Positions 1 to 11,712 of a DNA stretch of 64,000 nt are shown one piece after another. The DNA lies in contig OY744604.1 in the NCBI GenBank assembly GCA_963556255.1, positions 22,306,566 through 22,370,565 on the forward strand, written 5' to 3'. Each line of letters starts with the position of its first letter. Positions within the stretch are counted from its first letter, which is position 1. Made by a program: the position numbers and the translations under genes. Below the pieces are notes generated by a model. It saw only the letters and a program-made list of their open reading frames with translations. It searched no databases and was not told the origin of the DNA. Source of the DNA: Allolobophora icterica (Eukaryota > Annelida > Clitellata > Crassiclitellata > Lumbricidae).

Positions 1-149
1 ATGTATGTATGTATGTATGCATGTATGTATGTATGTATGTATGTATGTACGTATGTATGTATGTATGCATGTATGCATGCATGCATGTATGTATGTATGT
101 TTGTATGTATGTATGTATGCATGTATGTATGTATGTATGTATATATTGT
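1..149. repeat. (ATGT)n microsatellite
   Basis: Imperfect tetranucleotide ATGT/ATGC array reaching the window edge. The open frames across it (Met-Tyr-Val-Cys repeats) come from the repeat and are not genes. Confidence 0.95.
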
Positions 150-540
150 ATGCTTCCCGCATCCAATACAAAGTCCTTCTCCTGGTCTCTAATACTCAAA
201 CAGGGAAAAGCTCCTAAATACCTCTGTGACCTAATGCGCAAACCTCTCTCTGCTCTCTCTTCCCGCCCTCTTCGGTCTGCTGACCGTTTTGATTTACTTG
301 TCCCCCGTGCAAGGACTTCGATGGCTCAGCATCGTGCTTTTGCCATCCTTGGCCCTTCTTTATGGAATGACCTCCCCCCCTCTCCGAAGCAGGATATTGC
401 TTGGGGTCCCGCCCTCTTCTCTTAGCTGCCTAAAGACTTTTCTTTTCCCTCGGGGCTGTCACGCTGAGAGCGCCTCTGAATAGTCTATAATGTGAGAGGC
501 GCTATATAAATAATCATATAAGATAAGATAAGATAAGATG
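150..540 (+). mobile_element. LINE 3' end (L2/CR1-like reverse transcriptase C-terminus)
   Basis: The frame at 150-425 encodes the usual C-terminal end of L2/CR1-type reverse transcriptases: a K-A-P-K-Y-L-C-D-L block followed by R-A-F-A-I-L-G-P-S-L-W-N-D-L-P. It is followed by the 3' tail GAGGCGCTATATAAAT and a short (AAGAT)n run at about 518-540. The same tail closes several other LINE copies here (about 21990 and 39820). It is 5'-truncated and non-functional. Strand follows the coding direction. Confidence 0.8.
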
Positions 541-1047
541 TATGAGCAGAGCATGAACGTTGGCCCTATATGGTAAGGCGCGGTATTTTATCAAATTCCA
601 AAATGGTTATGTGCCATACTGTTTATTCCCTATTTCGCAAATGGTCTTATCTATCGGATTAGATTGCCTATGAAATACGCACATTCGTCACTTAAATTAT
701 GAAGAGTCAATGAACAAACATCTCTCTCGAGGTTTCCTACACTGGAACTAGATCCAGTTTATGCATAAGGCGCATGCGTTTTCATAATTATGTCCGTCAA
801 ATGACTAGCGATTCTGCTTGAAAATAAATCATGTTAAATCATAGGAATTATTAATGCATGGTAAACTCTTGGGACGTTCATTGGTAGCAACTCTATTTCT
901 ACCTCTGTGTTTTGCGTTTTTGTGACTAAAACCCTCTAAACTTATAAATGCATGGATTGTTTTCATAGAAGCCAGGCATGTTTTAGATACTTATCTTAGC
1001 GTTTCGATAACTTTTGATTTGTCTAACCGCATGTTCTGTGCACAAAG
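541..1047. other. no gene recognised
   Basis: AT-rich sequence between the LINE tail and the first visible exon of gene 1. I see no ORF, RNA gene or repeat I can name. It is probably intron of gene 1, whose RING/B-box exons would lie outside the window. Confidence 0.4.
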
Positions 1048-1122
1048 AAACCAATGATGGAAAATCAAAAGAAGCGGATGACATTTCTTATGACGAAACT
1101 GATGGGCTGCCACAACAAAATG
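1048..1122 (+). CDS. gene 1 exon (acidic linker)
   Basis: 75-nt phase 1-1 exon between a weak acceptor (CACAAAG) and donor G|GTACTA. It encodes about 25 residues rich in D, E, K and Q and ends L-P-Q-Q-N-G. Support comes from phase agreement with the following exons; the poor polypyrimidine tract keeps this uncertain. Confidence 0.45.
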
Positions 1123-4100
1123 GTACTAACATAAATCAATTTAAACATGATTTGCTACATGCATCTGGATTGAAGAATATTTTTGGTTGAAGGCAAACAG
1201 AGCAAATTTTAGAGTTATATTAAAAGCTTTTTTAGCATGCCATATGAGCATCTGCTGAACTAGGAATTTTACCATTGCTAGGGATTGTAATACACGTCAC
1301 AGTTGTCTATTGTGCGGTACGAATATCTGTTCTGTAGCGGGTTGGGCTGTAATCCAGCGATTGTGTTTTCGAACCCGTTGAACGGACTACGTAAAGCAAG
1401 CTTAGACATTGCAAGATGTTCGCGCACACTAATCTCGCGCTTCAGAATCGAACTTATAATGTCCTTTTGGGTTTAATAATTGCATTAAATGAAATAACAA
1501 AAGCAATAAGCAGATAATCACGCCTTATGGGTTACACGGCTGATACACGAGTTGTTAGATCCACATGATTTCACTAGGATTCGAAACCCCGACGAAGAGG
1601 CCAGAAGTAAATACATCTCAGCTACTACGTAATCATAGATTTAAATCACATAAGCGCCCGTCTTTAAATTTTATAAATGTTGTGACATTAGTTGTAGGTA
1701 TACGCTATTACAGTAATTGTTTGGCCGTGCATTCATTGTAATAAGTAACTTCTAGTGCGTCAGTGTCTAATGCATCAACCGACTGTTTCTGTTGAGTTCG
1801 TCTTCTTACGCAGCAATAGAGCAGTTACAATGTTTACAACTGACAATCTACGTTCTATGTTTCAAGACAGGGTTCTCCCTTAGGGCTAAATATTTTCTCG
1901 CCAAATCTTAAGCAAAAACAAATAGTTCAAGCTCTGACATCGAATCAAGTTTGCTCTAAGATATTTAAACTGCTTTCAAGTTTGTCTAATATCGTACATA
2001 TAATTATGTAGATTTTTATTCTTGACGAATTTCTACACCAAAAGTTGTTTTTGCTTCAAGGCACGAAAGAGACTGATGAATTGCAGAAACAACTTTTAGA
2101 TAGCCAGAACGAATGGTTGAAGGAGAAAGATGAACTTCAGCAACAGAAAACAGTTCTTGAAAGAGGTGTGTTAGATTCTAAGGCATTGACTTTGTATTGA
2201 AATATTCTGTTGCAAAATAGCCGGTTTGATCGACCAGTAGCCAACTCAAAGTCTAACAAACTTTTGGAAGTCTTGTGGAATTTAATATAACCACTCAATT
2301 CCTTTATTAATGCACACACGCTGCATGGCTTTAAATCCAGAATATAGGCCTACTTTTTTGTGTGCCAAATGGTATGCATTGTTTGTGACTGTTTTTATGT
2401 GATGCCAGTTCCAAACCTCGATAATGGGGGTAGGCAGTGGCGTAGCCAGGTTTCAACACTAGGGGGAGCGAGCACATGAAAAAGGCTCCAACTACCAAAA
2501 TAAATAATCATCGGCATTCACGTTGCAAAAATGCTTTGAATCTAATTAACACAACTAAATTTGGAAGCCACCTTTGTAAAATGCTCTAATCTATTAGTTG
2601 TGCTATTTATTAATTAATTCATCTGAGTTTTAATAAAACACCTCCTCAGGGGGACTACTCAGAGGAGCTCCCGACTCCTGCACGGCCAAACAAGACAGTT
2701 TTCAATCGAGCATAGAATGTATAAGAGGGAATTCTCGGGAACAGACATAGATCCGGGAAGCCCGTTCCATGCCGTCGGGCCCACCACTGAAAAACACGGT
2801 TCTGCATGGTGGCTGAGCGAGAAAAAGGCACAATGAGTACCCCTATGCCCGAAGATCGGAGGTGGCGACTACCGACTACCATGAACTCCCAGCATGGGGC
2901 GGCAAAGGACCCGCAGATAAGCTGGAGCGCATCCCAGCAAGCACCTCCAAACCAGGGAAACAATCCTTATACTACACGCTGGCTAACAGTTGGCTGGAGC
3001 CAGTGCAGGACCTACAGTATATAACCAGAGACCTGACCAAATTTTGGTATTCGACCAATAAGACTTGCCGCAGAGCATTGCACTCGATTGAGGCACACCA
3101 AACGACTAGAAACTAGACCACAGTATAGAGTGAGGAACAGTACTCAAGTCAAGATTTGTGACACAATCTAGTGACACTATTTAGGTTTCAACCATGAATC
3201 ACATGTTCGATTATCCACTCATGGAATCTCTTTCTTTTTCGAACTCTGTGTTGCTTATAGTCAGTAGTAATATCACATTTTTGAACCAGCTCGGTTGCTT
3301 CATTCTCAATCCGTTCAAACTCAAATTTGAATTCAGTTCCCATATTTTAATATCGTTTTCATAAAGTTGAATCTAATGACAAGGTGTTACCAAATCAATG
3401 CTACTTCTCTGTAAATATGTGGATAAACTGAAAGCCTTCTCTAGCACTTTTTCCAGAATATTAGAACTAAGAATTCGAACGTATCAAGGTTTACAAGCAT
3501 ACCCTTTGCCTCAGTCAGCTGTTTCGTAGCGCAGCTTTTAATCTCACCATCCACGAGTATTATGCAGGGCAACTATTAGTTCTGGTAAATTCTGCAAGAG
3601 TACATGCACTTCTGATTTTCTAAATGCCCACCTGGTATCGCAAAGTCTTTCTAGAGTTCCAGAAAATAAATTATGTCGTTCGATCGATTGGAATAAAAAA
3701 AATTTGAACGATTGGAATAAATAAATTTTGAACGATTGGAATAAATAATTATTGTGAAAAAGGCCCCACATCTTGGAAAATGGTCTCAGAGGGAGCGGCA
3801 GCTCCCCCTGCTCGCCCACTAGCTACGCCTCTAGGTGGTAGGGCAATGTTAAGCCGCACTGGTAGCCTTACGATGTCGTTAAACACTGAGGGGGATAGAG
3901 TAATGGTAACACTCATGACCAGGAGAGCATTAGATCGCGGTTCGATATCCGTAACCCCCTCTAGGGCGGCACCTTGCTTGGTTGCCAAAACGTGCGTTAA
4001 ATTAAAATCTTGATTGTACTGTCACGTTTCAATGTAATCTTACTGCGTTTGTCAGTTTGAATGAATAAAGATTATTATTATTATTTATTACTTGACCAGC

Positions 4101-5909
4101 CGACGTAAAACTTTAAAATAAACTACGAGGTGTCGAAAGCTTTCTAAAAACTTATGAGATCATATTGTTCCTTTTGTGGCTTTCAGAAGCGAATGAACTT
4201 AAAATGCAGCTGGAGGCGGTAGAACGCAAGAAAGCAGAATTAGAAGAGGAAGTCAAACGGATGGTCGAAAGAAAACACGAACTTGGTCGCATCTTATACT
4301 TGCCTCCTAAAGGTAAATGCTGACCTGACATTCAGAAGAATCTTCTGATCTAGTGCCTACATACCAGCAATCTAGACATTTTAAAGCTAGGGACCAGCAC
4401 CATCTGTATGTTGTTTCTCGCGAACCACTACTCGCTGGCGCGGGAACGCAACCTGGTGGATACGTAGAGGCCTACGTAGAATATGGGGGATTCATGGGTT
4501 TTGCTGCTAAGGTTGCCGATTCTAATTAAAATACGTTTGAAATATTACACATTTTCGCGAATAAGTTGAAAAAAGTATAAATTTGTAAGGACTGTTTCAC
4601 AGACCGGTGACCAGAGCTCCGCGAACCGGCGCCGGTCCGCGGACCACAGTGTAAGAACCGCTGATCTAGGCAAAATTGTTTAACGAATCGATACAAATGC
4701 TTTAGTAGATATTAAACAGAAAACTTATTCTCATTAAGAATGCGTTTGAGAAGCTATGTCGAAGATGTAAAACGTGACTTTGTGATGGGTTCGATGGTTA
4801 AGCCAATTAGGTGACGTGAAGACTCGTTAAGACGAATCCTAAACAACAACAAATTTCCTAGCATTGTTCCACAAATGTAGCCTATTGTCTTTATGCGACG
4901 TATTTGGTACACGAGATCCTTAAACGAATGTAGAGAATTAATGTGCATTGGCTATGTTTATTCATACCACATAAGCTTATTTATAAGAAATGTGTAGTAC
5001 CATGGTAAGATATTCTTCTATTATATTATTTTAAGTCTCTCTTATGCTACAGATCCGATTGAATACAAGGTCGAAGCACTTGAGACAATCAAAACACTTG
5101 CAAGTCAAGGACCCGAAAACCTCGGCGTATGTGGAGTGGCCGTCTTAGATGAGAAACTGTTCGTCATCAGTGATAGACATCCAGAGGTTGAGGTATACGA
5201 TATGTCGACATTTAAACATAGTCGCAACATAAAGCTTGATGGAGTGACTGACCCAGGCGATATTGTAGCTTGCAACAAAAATAAATGGATCTACATCGTT
5301 GACTGGACTGAAAGAAATCTCGAAAATAAATTGCTGAGATTTGATACTGATGGAAAAGAAGGCATACAACGACTGTCCTTACCAGACGATGAATGTCGTT
5401 TGTTTGTGACGAGAGACTCCAATGTTCTTGTGACTTTCCATCGAAGTAGAAGAATTGTCGAGTATGCCCCAGACAGGGGCGTGGTCTTTGAAACAAAAAT
5501 CAGAAATACTAACATATTTCCAATTCACAGTGTTAAACTGAGCAACGGGCATTTTGCGATCAGCCACGGCATAAATAAAGAAACTACACACAGAGTATGC
5601 ATCGTCGACGATGACGGGAATCTTTTAAAGTCTTTTGGAGGACGAAAGGGTGCTGGTGACGGGCAGGTCAACTTTCCGACATGTTTGGCTGTAGACAGAA
5701 ACGATAATATATTGGTGACGGATCGAGAAAATGGACGCGTTTTGGTGCTAAATTCCCGTCTCGAATTAACGGCTGAGTTGCTTACAAAGAAAGATAAATT
5801 ACGACTTCCTCGTGCTTTAATGTTGGATGAGACAAAGAGTCAACTGGTTGTGGCTGACTGTAACGACAAATCCGTAGATAGTCAAGTTTTGATATTCAAT
5901 CTCAAATAG
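1048..5909 (+). CDS. gene 1: coiled-coil + NHL-like beta-propeller protein (TRIM-type, 5' partial)
   Basis: Spliced gene with visible exons 1048-1122, 2061-2165, 4187-4312 and 5053-5909, stop at 5907-5909, about 387 residues visible. All junctions are phase 1 with AG/GT borders. The first exon is acidic linker, the next two are heptad-type coiled coil (rich in E, K, Q, L), and the last is a propeller of about 285 residues with repeated blocks such as SFGGRKGAGDGQ followed by L-A-V-D-R-N-D-N-I-L-V-T-D. Gene 2 shows the same order behind a RING and two B-boxes, so by analogy this is the C-terminal part of a RBCC/TRIM-NHL-type protein; NHL propellers in that family bind protein or RNA. No RING is visible, so ligase activity cannot be claimed from this window. 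A polyadenylation signal lies 308 bp past the stop. No frame disruption is seen. Confidence 0.75.
2061..2165 (+). CDS. gene 1 exon (coiled coil 1)
   Basis: 105-nt phase 1-1 exon, acceptor TTGCTTCAAG, donor AGAG|GTGTGT. It encodes 35 residues with strong coiled-coil character (DELQKQLLDSQNEWLKEKDE). It is too short to stand out as an ORF; it is supported by splice borders, phase and composition. Confidence 0.65.
2435..3834. mobile_element. DNA element with imperfect inverted ends, in a gene 1 intron
   Basis: The left end starts CAGTGGCGTAGCCAGG and the right end, reverse-complemented, starts CTAGAGGCGTAGCTAG. Both ends also share GGGGGAGC and GAAAAAGGC blocks. The flanks GGGGTAGG (2427-2434) and GTGGTAGG (3835-3842) look like an 8-bp target duplication with one change, as for hAT-type elements. 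It carries an antisense LINE fragment (2641-2963). No transposase is seen. Confidence 0.5.
2641..2963 (-). mobile_element. LINE reverse transcriptase C-terminal fragment
   Basis: The minus frame encodes V-P-F-S-R-S-A-T-M-Q-N-R-V-F-Q, then P-R-I-P-S-Y-T-F-Y-A-R-L-K-T-V-L-F, matching the C-terminal block of the LINEs at 21640 and 61765. It is truncated and decayed. Confidence 0.6.
4014..4092 (+). repeat. retroelement 3' tail with (ATT)n
   Basis: Sequence through CTTACTGCG and GTCAGTTTGAATGAATAAAG into an ATT run. An almost identical tail lies at 22905-22970, there expanded to (TTA)n. It looks like the 3' terminus of a LINE or SINE family whose tail seeds trinucleotide repeats. Confidence 0.55.
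4187..4312 (+). CDS. gene 1 exon (coiled coil 2)
   Basis: 126-nt phase 1-1 exon, acceptor GGCTTTCAG, donor AAAG|GTAAAT. It encodes 42 residues of heptad-type coiled coil (AELEEEVKRMVERKHELGR) ending I-L-Y-L-P-P-K. Clear splice borders and phase. Confidence 0.72.
4378..4663. mobile_element. hAT-like MITE in the last intron of gene 1
   Basis: The right end, read in reverse, starts CAGCGGTTCTTACACTGTGG, typical of hAT-type termini. Flanks ATCTAGAC (4370-4377) and ATCTAGGC (4664-4671) form an 8-bp duplication with one mismatch. The left terminus is degraded. No coding capacity. Confidence 0.5.
5053..5909 (+). CDS. gene 1 terminal exon (NHL-like beta-propeller)
   Basis: Acceptor CTACAG at 5047-5052; the codon completed across the junction is Asp, followed by P-I-E-Y-K-V-E-A-L. 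The exon encodes about 285 residues made of six related strands-and-turns units with repeated V-L-D-E/V-D-R-N and D-x-x-N-x-R-V-L-V-L patterns, ending Q-V-L-I-F-N-L-K. Gene 2 and gene 3 terminal exons align over the full length with the same acceptor phase. Confidence 0.85.
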
Positions 5910-6216
5910 AAATACGTTACAGATGGATGTGCATAGAATAGCAAAAACACCATCCACAATGGAAAGAAAGTTCACTATTATTATTGGCACTATTAATCGT
6001 TGTCTATTTTGTACGTAGTGAAAAAACTTTCCGGCAAAACGAACCGTCGGGCATAATGTCAAGTATGTTATTCTGACTATGATTGTTGACATAATTGGGC
6101 ATAAAATTATTTCGTGTTTGAAAGTGATACTCTAGTATTTCATTTTTTAAGGTTTGTGTAGTAACAATTTAATCGTGCTTCTAAAATGAAAAATAACTCC
6201 ATAATCTTCATAGATT

Positions 6217-6222
6217 AATAAA
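6217..6222 (+). terminator. polyadenylation signal of gene 1
   Basis: AATAAA 308 bp after the gene 1 stop, the first one in this orientation. Inferred, no transcript evidence. Confidence 0.5.
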
Positions 6223-6579
6223 GATGTCTGACGTATGACGTACGCCCATCCAGACCAGCCTTGTCCTGGACAAAGCAACAAAGGCATAATACTATGATGT
6301 TACAGCTTCAGAGGGCTAAGTTGATTCATTCGTTCAATTCGCTCTTTAATCGATTTTGTCTATTTATTGCTCAAAACAATACACAAAATTAACAATGGAA
6401 ATCAAAAGTTAAACCGGGCAATGCTTTCCAGTCTGATAGCATCAACTTAGTTTTCAGTGACATATTGGCCATGTATGAGATAAAACAGACAAACATAATC
6501 AAAAGTAAACAACGCAATCAACTTGATGCATTTGAACACGAAAACGCGGTACTGAAAAGCAGTACTGGCGGTATGCTTA

Positions 6580-6724
6580 CAGTATGAGAATTGTGGAAAA
6601 AAGACTGAGGGGGGTTAGACCTTGATTTATGTGGAGTTGGGGTGTGCAATTAAGACTTTACTATGGGGTCCTAAGAAAGACTATGGGGGTTGAACCCCCC
6701 AACCCCCCGACAATTCTCACCCTG
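6580..6724. mobile_element. 145-bp hAT-like MITE
   Basis: Inverted ends CAGTATGAGAATTGT and, in reverse, CAGGGTGAGAATTGT, flanked by an exact 8-bp duplication TATGCTTA at 6572-6579 and 6725-6732. The interior has G-runs (GGGGGG) and C-runs near the right end. No ORF. Confidence 0.8.
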
Positions 6725-7190
6725 TATGCTTATGGATAGATTTAAATTCAGCCGATCGAATGTGCAACTGAAAGAAAAACCTGACTCACGAATATTAGTA
6801 GGCGTACATACAGAAGAACCACTAACCGTTTAGTCAGATGAGCAACTTAGTGCAGACTGTAACTTTACAAAAACAACTATTAGGCCTATTGGCTTTGGTT
6901 CAGGCAAATATCAAAATCGGCAAGACCCTTCTGATATCATGATACAGCATAAACCTGTAATAAGTAATAAAACTATTTAATACTAGCATAACAATAGACC
7001 TAAATTCACTATCATCTTTAAAGTACATTTGATAAGTAGCCTACCGTCTTCTAAAGTTACTGCTAACGCAGAAAACCTTCCACAAGATCATAAAGTAGCC
7101 TACCATGCAGTATTTCTGGCCAATACTGCTCAAAACAACCTGCGTTCTATTGGGACACCGACTGGTCATAACGTTCTCGAGCGCTACATA

Positions 7191-8693
7191 CAGTAATGGG
7201 CAAAATACGGTTCACAAGCATTTTGAAAATACAAAATAAATACTTCTCAAAAGCATTTTGAAAATACTTTTACAAAATACTTTTCAATAGTATTTTCAGA
7301 ATACTTTTGAAAATAGAATTTTGAAAATACCTTTCAAAAATAAAAACATTTTGAAAATACTTTTGAAAATAGTTGTTTGTAGTTTCATCGCTACACACTG
7401 GTGTAGATGAACACTAAGGCTTAGATGAACACTGTCAACTACACCAATGCAATGTAAGCTTAGATTCTAAGCTTACATTGCATTGGTGTAGTTGACAGTG
7501 ATCTAGGAGTTATTTATTACTTGTCTGAACATGCAGACTTCATAAACATTCAGTATGCCATACTTCGATTGTCGAAATTAATTAAATGCAATGGAAAATA
7601 CGAGTAAATTTAACAACGAAAGATAGAACGCTTTATCCCTGTAGACAGGCTAGTGGCTAGAGTCACTGTTCTGACCAGGTGTAGCATTTTGTTTTCATTA
7701 GAACTTGTTGGAGTGCTGCAAGCCTGCCAGATCTAGGTTAGTTATAAACCAACTGTAGTCTGTACGATAGGATTACAAATCTCAACAAAAGCCCATTTTT
7801 TTTACTATAAGCTTACACTGATCGACTGAAATTGACCCTTGTTAAAAATTGCCGATGACATGAATACATAACTAATCGAATTCCGAATTCCACGTCAAGA
7901 TGTGACACTCCGGGGCTTTGCAAGACGCCGAAAACCGACTGGTGTCACCTGGGAGGCCGTAGAGGCGGCCCTCTTAAGTTCCAGGGGAGGGGTTACATGA
8001 GGTTTTGAAGATCAGAAACTTAATATAACGAGGTATGTGTCAGTTATTGTTATATTTATGGCAAATGCCTGTCTCGAAGGCCCTAACACAGGTTGACGGA
8101 GATATGCAATTTTACTGAACGTTGTTGGTTAAAGGATGGCAATTTATTAAAATTTGAACACGCAATATTGTAACGGGTCCTGTCTTTAAGGTTAGGCCTA
8201 CCTGAGGATGTTGAATACAGCGTTTAACAAATTTATGATTATTAAAATAATTTTTTCTCTTCATGTAAACCGATGTAGGCCTATGCAATTATTTTGTCAA
8301 TTTTACGACTGTAACAGATTTGTGCATTTGCAATCCAAATAGCCAACATATAGACTGAAGCATTCATGAAATAGGCTATAGGCCTAGATCCTGATGCAGC
8401 AAATTCACAAGTATTTGGTCACTTTTGGTGTGACCAGGAGATTATTAGGCCTAAGTTTTCGAAACATCACGTGCTATTAAATGTATAATATTAAAATAAT
8501 AATTTTAGCAGAAGGTAGGCTAGGCCTATATAAAATTTATTTTTGAAAAGCACTTTAGTCGAGTATTTTAGAAAAGTATTTTGAATTCACCAATATGCTT
8601 CTTTAAAAGTGTTTTGAAAATACGAAACAAAATTAATTGTGTGTTCGATTTTGAAATCAAATCTTTTTCAAAATATTATTGTGCCCATTAATG
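7191..8693. mobile_element. 1.5-kb non-autonomous hAT-like element
   Basis: The left end CAGTAATGGGCAAAATAC mirrors the right end, which reads CATTAATGGGCACAATA in reverse. Both subterminal regions are built from repeated TTTTGAAAATAC blocks (7215-7375 and 8545-8670). Flanks GCTACATA and ACTAAATA agree at 6 of 8 positions, so the insertion is old. No transposase frame. It contains the perfect palindrome at 7430-7500. Confidence 0.65.
7430..7500. repeat. perfect palindrome, 35-bp arms
   Basis: Arms 7430-7464 and 7466-7500 are exact reverse complements with a single T between them. The left arm begins CACTGTCAACTACACC. It could extrude as a cruciform. Confidence 0.95.
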
Positions 8694-9582
8694 ACTAAAT
8701 ATGCACTCAAATCAAAAGAATTTCCAAGCAAAACGACACAGAAAAAATAGTTTTAATAGCCATGACGATTAATCCATTAAAAGAATTTGACACCAAGAAA
8801 TTTTGTAAAATGTTTTGGAAGAGATCTGCGTAATATGTTATGCCAGTAAAATTTTAGAAATGGTGCCCTCAATTTCTGGCAATATTTGAATTTGTCTAAA
8901 AAATTACAATTTGTTTTCGGAATTCTGAAATATTAAATATTCACAAAAATGATCCAATTTCACTTTCATATGATACATCAAGCGTGAAAAGAAAAATTAT
9001 ATTGCTTAACTGTCTGTTTCAAGAGTGGTGTTCTCCTATTTTACTTCATAATATAGCCTATTTAACTGTTGCTACGCCAGAATAGTTTTGTGCTTAAGGC
9101 AAAATTATAAAATTTAAAATTTTTCTCGTTGAGAATTCTCCATTATAGAAGAATACTCAGAATTTACACATGATGGTTAAGTGAAAACTTTTAAACCAAG
9201 CTGAAGAACATCTTTGATTGCGTTTTTATTCAAGGCAACGAATCTTTATAATTATAATTATCTCTTTCAAAGGTCTTGGGCTAAATAAACCCCAAGTGTC
9301 GCAGGCTTCGTAGCGTCAAGGAAATTTGGATATTGAGGGATGATCGAGTGGTTGAACGCCTTTAACATTATTTGACTATACTAAAAGTATGGCGAATATG
9401 TTTCGACAGTTCCATGCTACTCTCATATAAAACCTACAGTTGTGTTGAGGTGTTTTGGTAGAGATTTTCCTATATTTACTCGGGCAAAATGTCTGTTAGG
9501 CCAATGCAGTGCGTGGTGGATAAACCTGCCGCAGTTATTTCAATAGTGAAACCGAAAGTGTTACAGAATTTTGGACTTACAG
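8694..9582. other. intergenic / 5' region of gene 2, nothing recognised
   Basis: AT-rich, no ORF or repeat that I can name. It should contain the promoter and perhaps a 5' UTR exon of gene 2: an acceptor-like CTTACAG ends at 9582, six bases before the chosen start codon. Confidence 0.4.
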
Positions 9583-9588
9583 AATAAG

Positions 9589-10729
9589 ATGGCTGCTACA
9601 AAGTCCAGCAGTTGTAATATTAAAAAGCAAGAAGAGCTCGAGGATATGACTATATGTTGTATATGCACCGAAGTCTACACCGATCCGAAAGCCTTGCCAT
9701 GCATTCATACATTCTGCATTAAATGTCTCCAAGAGACTGGACTTAAAACAAACAAACGACCAGGATATGAAATGCCTTGCCCAATCTGTAGACAACATTT
9801 TAAGATTCCTTCATGAAGGATTTCGAGGACTGCCTAAAAATTTCTTAATTGAGAGACTAATGCAAATGGCAACTGTAAAAAACCAGTCGTCGACTTCAAG
9901 AGCTCTGTGTGATGCTTGTGTAGAGGACAACAAAGTAGACACAGGTAAAGAAATTTCAACAGCTGACACACACGTGTTGATTGCGACCAAAGGTTCTGCG
10001 ATGAATGCTGCAGACAACACAGAAAATTTAAATCGACAAAGAATCATGAATTGATTCCAATAAATGAACACAGCGGTGACCAAAATGTGATCACCTATCT
10101 AACACAAAATATTTGTGAGCTACATGAACAAAAGACTGAGGATGTTTATTGTGCTGATTGCAAAGTAGTTGTATGTGCTATCTGCTTCATTGAGGACCAT
10201 AAATTTCACGAAGGTTGTCATGTTAACAAATGTTTGAATGGCTTTTGGAAGCAGATACGAAACAATACTAAAGCAATAGGCCTAAATGACTGCATCTTTC
10301 AAGCTCAGACGAAAAAGACTGGACTTCTGAAGGTGAAGGAAGAAATGCAGCGACGGGTGAAAAACTTACAATGTGATATAGATAACAGAAAAGAACAAGT
10401 AAAGCAGTTTGCAGACGAACATGCAAATTGTCTTCTAAAAGGTCTATGTTCCAAAAGACAAAACAAATTGAAGGAAATTCAAATGGCAACTGCTGAGTTA
10501 AATGTATATCTATCAGGCTTAGAAAGTTATAATTCTTATTGCCAAAGTATATTGGCTAAAGGATCGCCTATCAACATCTGTCGCGCAGTTTCGGACTTAA
10601 CTGGTAGAGCGATCGAGTTGCAACAACAATGCCAACCATCAATTGAAACAGGAATTCTGGATTTTAAATTCTGCTTTAGACAATCTGAACTCGAAGAGTT
10701 TCTAGTGGAAGACTCTGGCAACTTGGTTG
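9589..10729 (+). pseudogene. gene 2 exon 1: RING, B-box 1, B-box 2, start of coiled coil
   Basis: Start ATG 9589 in context AAGATGG, before M-A-A-T-K-S. The RING is C3HC4: C23, C26, C38, H40, C43, C46, C64, C67 (C-C-I-C-T-E, L-P-C-I-H-T-F-C-I-K-C, P-C-P-I-C-R). Frame then shifts at about 9814; the next segment (G-F-R-G-L-P-K-N-F-L, then A-L-C-D-A-C) is in frame 2 until about 9973, after which frame 1 resumes with V-D-C-D-Q-R-F-C-D-E-C-C and K-N-H-E-L. B-box 2 follows: C-E-L-H, Y-C-A-D-C, C-A-I-C and H-K-F-H spacing is intact. Helical sequence fills the rest. Donor G|GTAAAA at 10730, phase 1. Confidence 0.85.
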
Positions 10730-11131
10730 GTAAAATTGAAGGCAAGTGACTTGCACTTTTATTCATTCATCACATAGGCCTACTAAAGTTTGCTTTGCGT
10801 TTGTGTTGAAAGGCAATTCATTTTTCATAGTAAGCTTAACTTTACAAACGGTATAACATAGTCCATAGTCGTTTACTTAGTGTACTTAAACTAGACTACA
10901 ACACTGTATTCTGTAGGCCTAACCAAAATTTAATAGCCACGATCGTTGAGCTCACAGTGAGCTCTTATCCCACACACCAACATGCAGTCGTCACCATTGC
11001 CACAAGTCATGACGGGCCCGCTGTGGGTCCAGTAAATAAGATTGATTGGGATGTATCAGTTATTAGCAATAATCTTTAAAAATTATTAACTGAATATTAA
11101 GTCAACCACAAACTATCGTAACGTTTTTCAG

Positions 11132-11552
11132 AAGACGGTGACTTGAAGCCAAAGAAAACAAGTAAACAAAGTCTGTTAGCAGAACAGAGTAACGAAGTTG
11201 ATCTCCTGAGAAAAGAAATCGAAATTCAAAGGACAGAGAAAGAGAGTTTGCGATTTGCTCACGGAGAGTTCAGAATTAATGTTAGCAAGGTAGCAGAGAC
11301 TTTGAGAGAACAGCTGATTAAGGAGAAAGCTAATTATGATGCACGCATAGAGAGACTGAAACAAAGAGTTGGACAACAGTAAAATAGCAAATGATATGCT
11401 TCAAACCAAAAACGAGGAACTGAATCAGAAACTTAATGCAAAGACAACGACCAACAATCTCATTCAAACCAACAATGACAAACTCGTAGAAGTGAAGTCA
11501 TTAGAAACCAACGCCGAGAAACTCGGGAAAGAACTACAGACGATGACAACAG
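11132..11552 (+). pseudogene. gene 2 exon 2: coiled coil, frameshifted
   Basis: Acceptor TTTTTCAG, donor ACAG|GTATGC. The first part (to about residue 78) and the second part (from L-D-N-S-K-I-A-N-D) lie in different frames and both have clear heptad coiled-coil character, so one extra base sits in the A-rich stretch near 11359-11366. Without it the exon would be 420 nt, phase 1-1 like its neighbours. Confidence 0.75.
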
Positions 11553-11712
11553 GTATGCATGTATGGATATTTGTATGAATGCATGTATATATATGCATTG
11601 TGTATGTATGCATCGAAATGCTTGACGTAGTGCCTCTTGTATCTCGTAAAGCGTTGCAAAAATTAAATGTACCATAATAGGTTCAACTGAACGAAGCTGG
11701 GTTTGTTACGAA
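11553..11712. repeat. ATGT-rich patch in gene 2 intron
   Basis: Start of the intron is a degenerate GTATGCATGTATG run (11553-11610), the same motif class as the array at the left window edge. Confidence 0.5.

Noticed and set aside
1330..1390. tRNA-like stretch with GTTTTCGAACCC
   Set aside because: Only a B-box-like core; no A box or foldable cloverleaf seen, and it lies in an intron of gene 1.
9805..9985. Frameshift in gene 2 as programmed frameshifting
   Set aside because: No slippery heptamer or nearby structure is evident, and two further lesions (coiled-coil indel, transposon) point to decay or sequence error instead.
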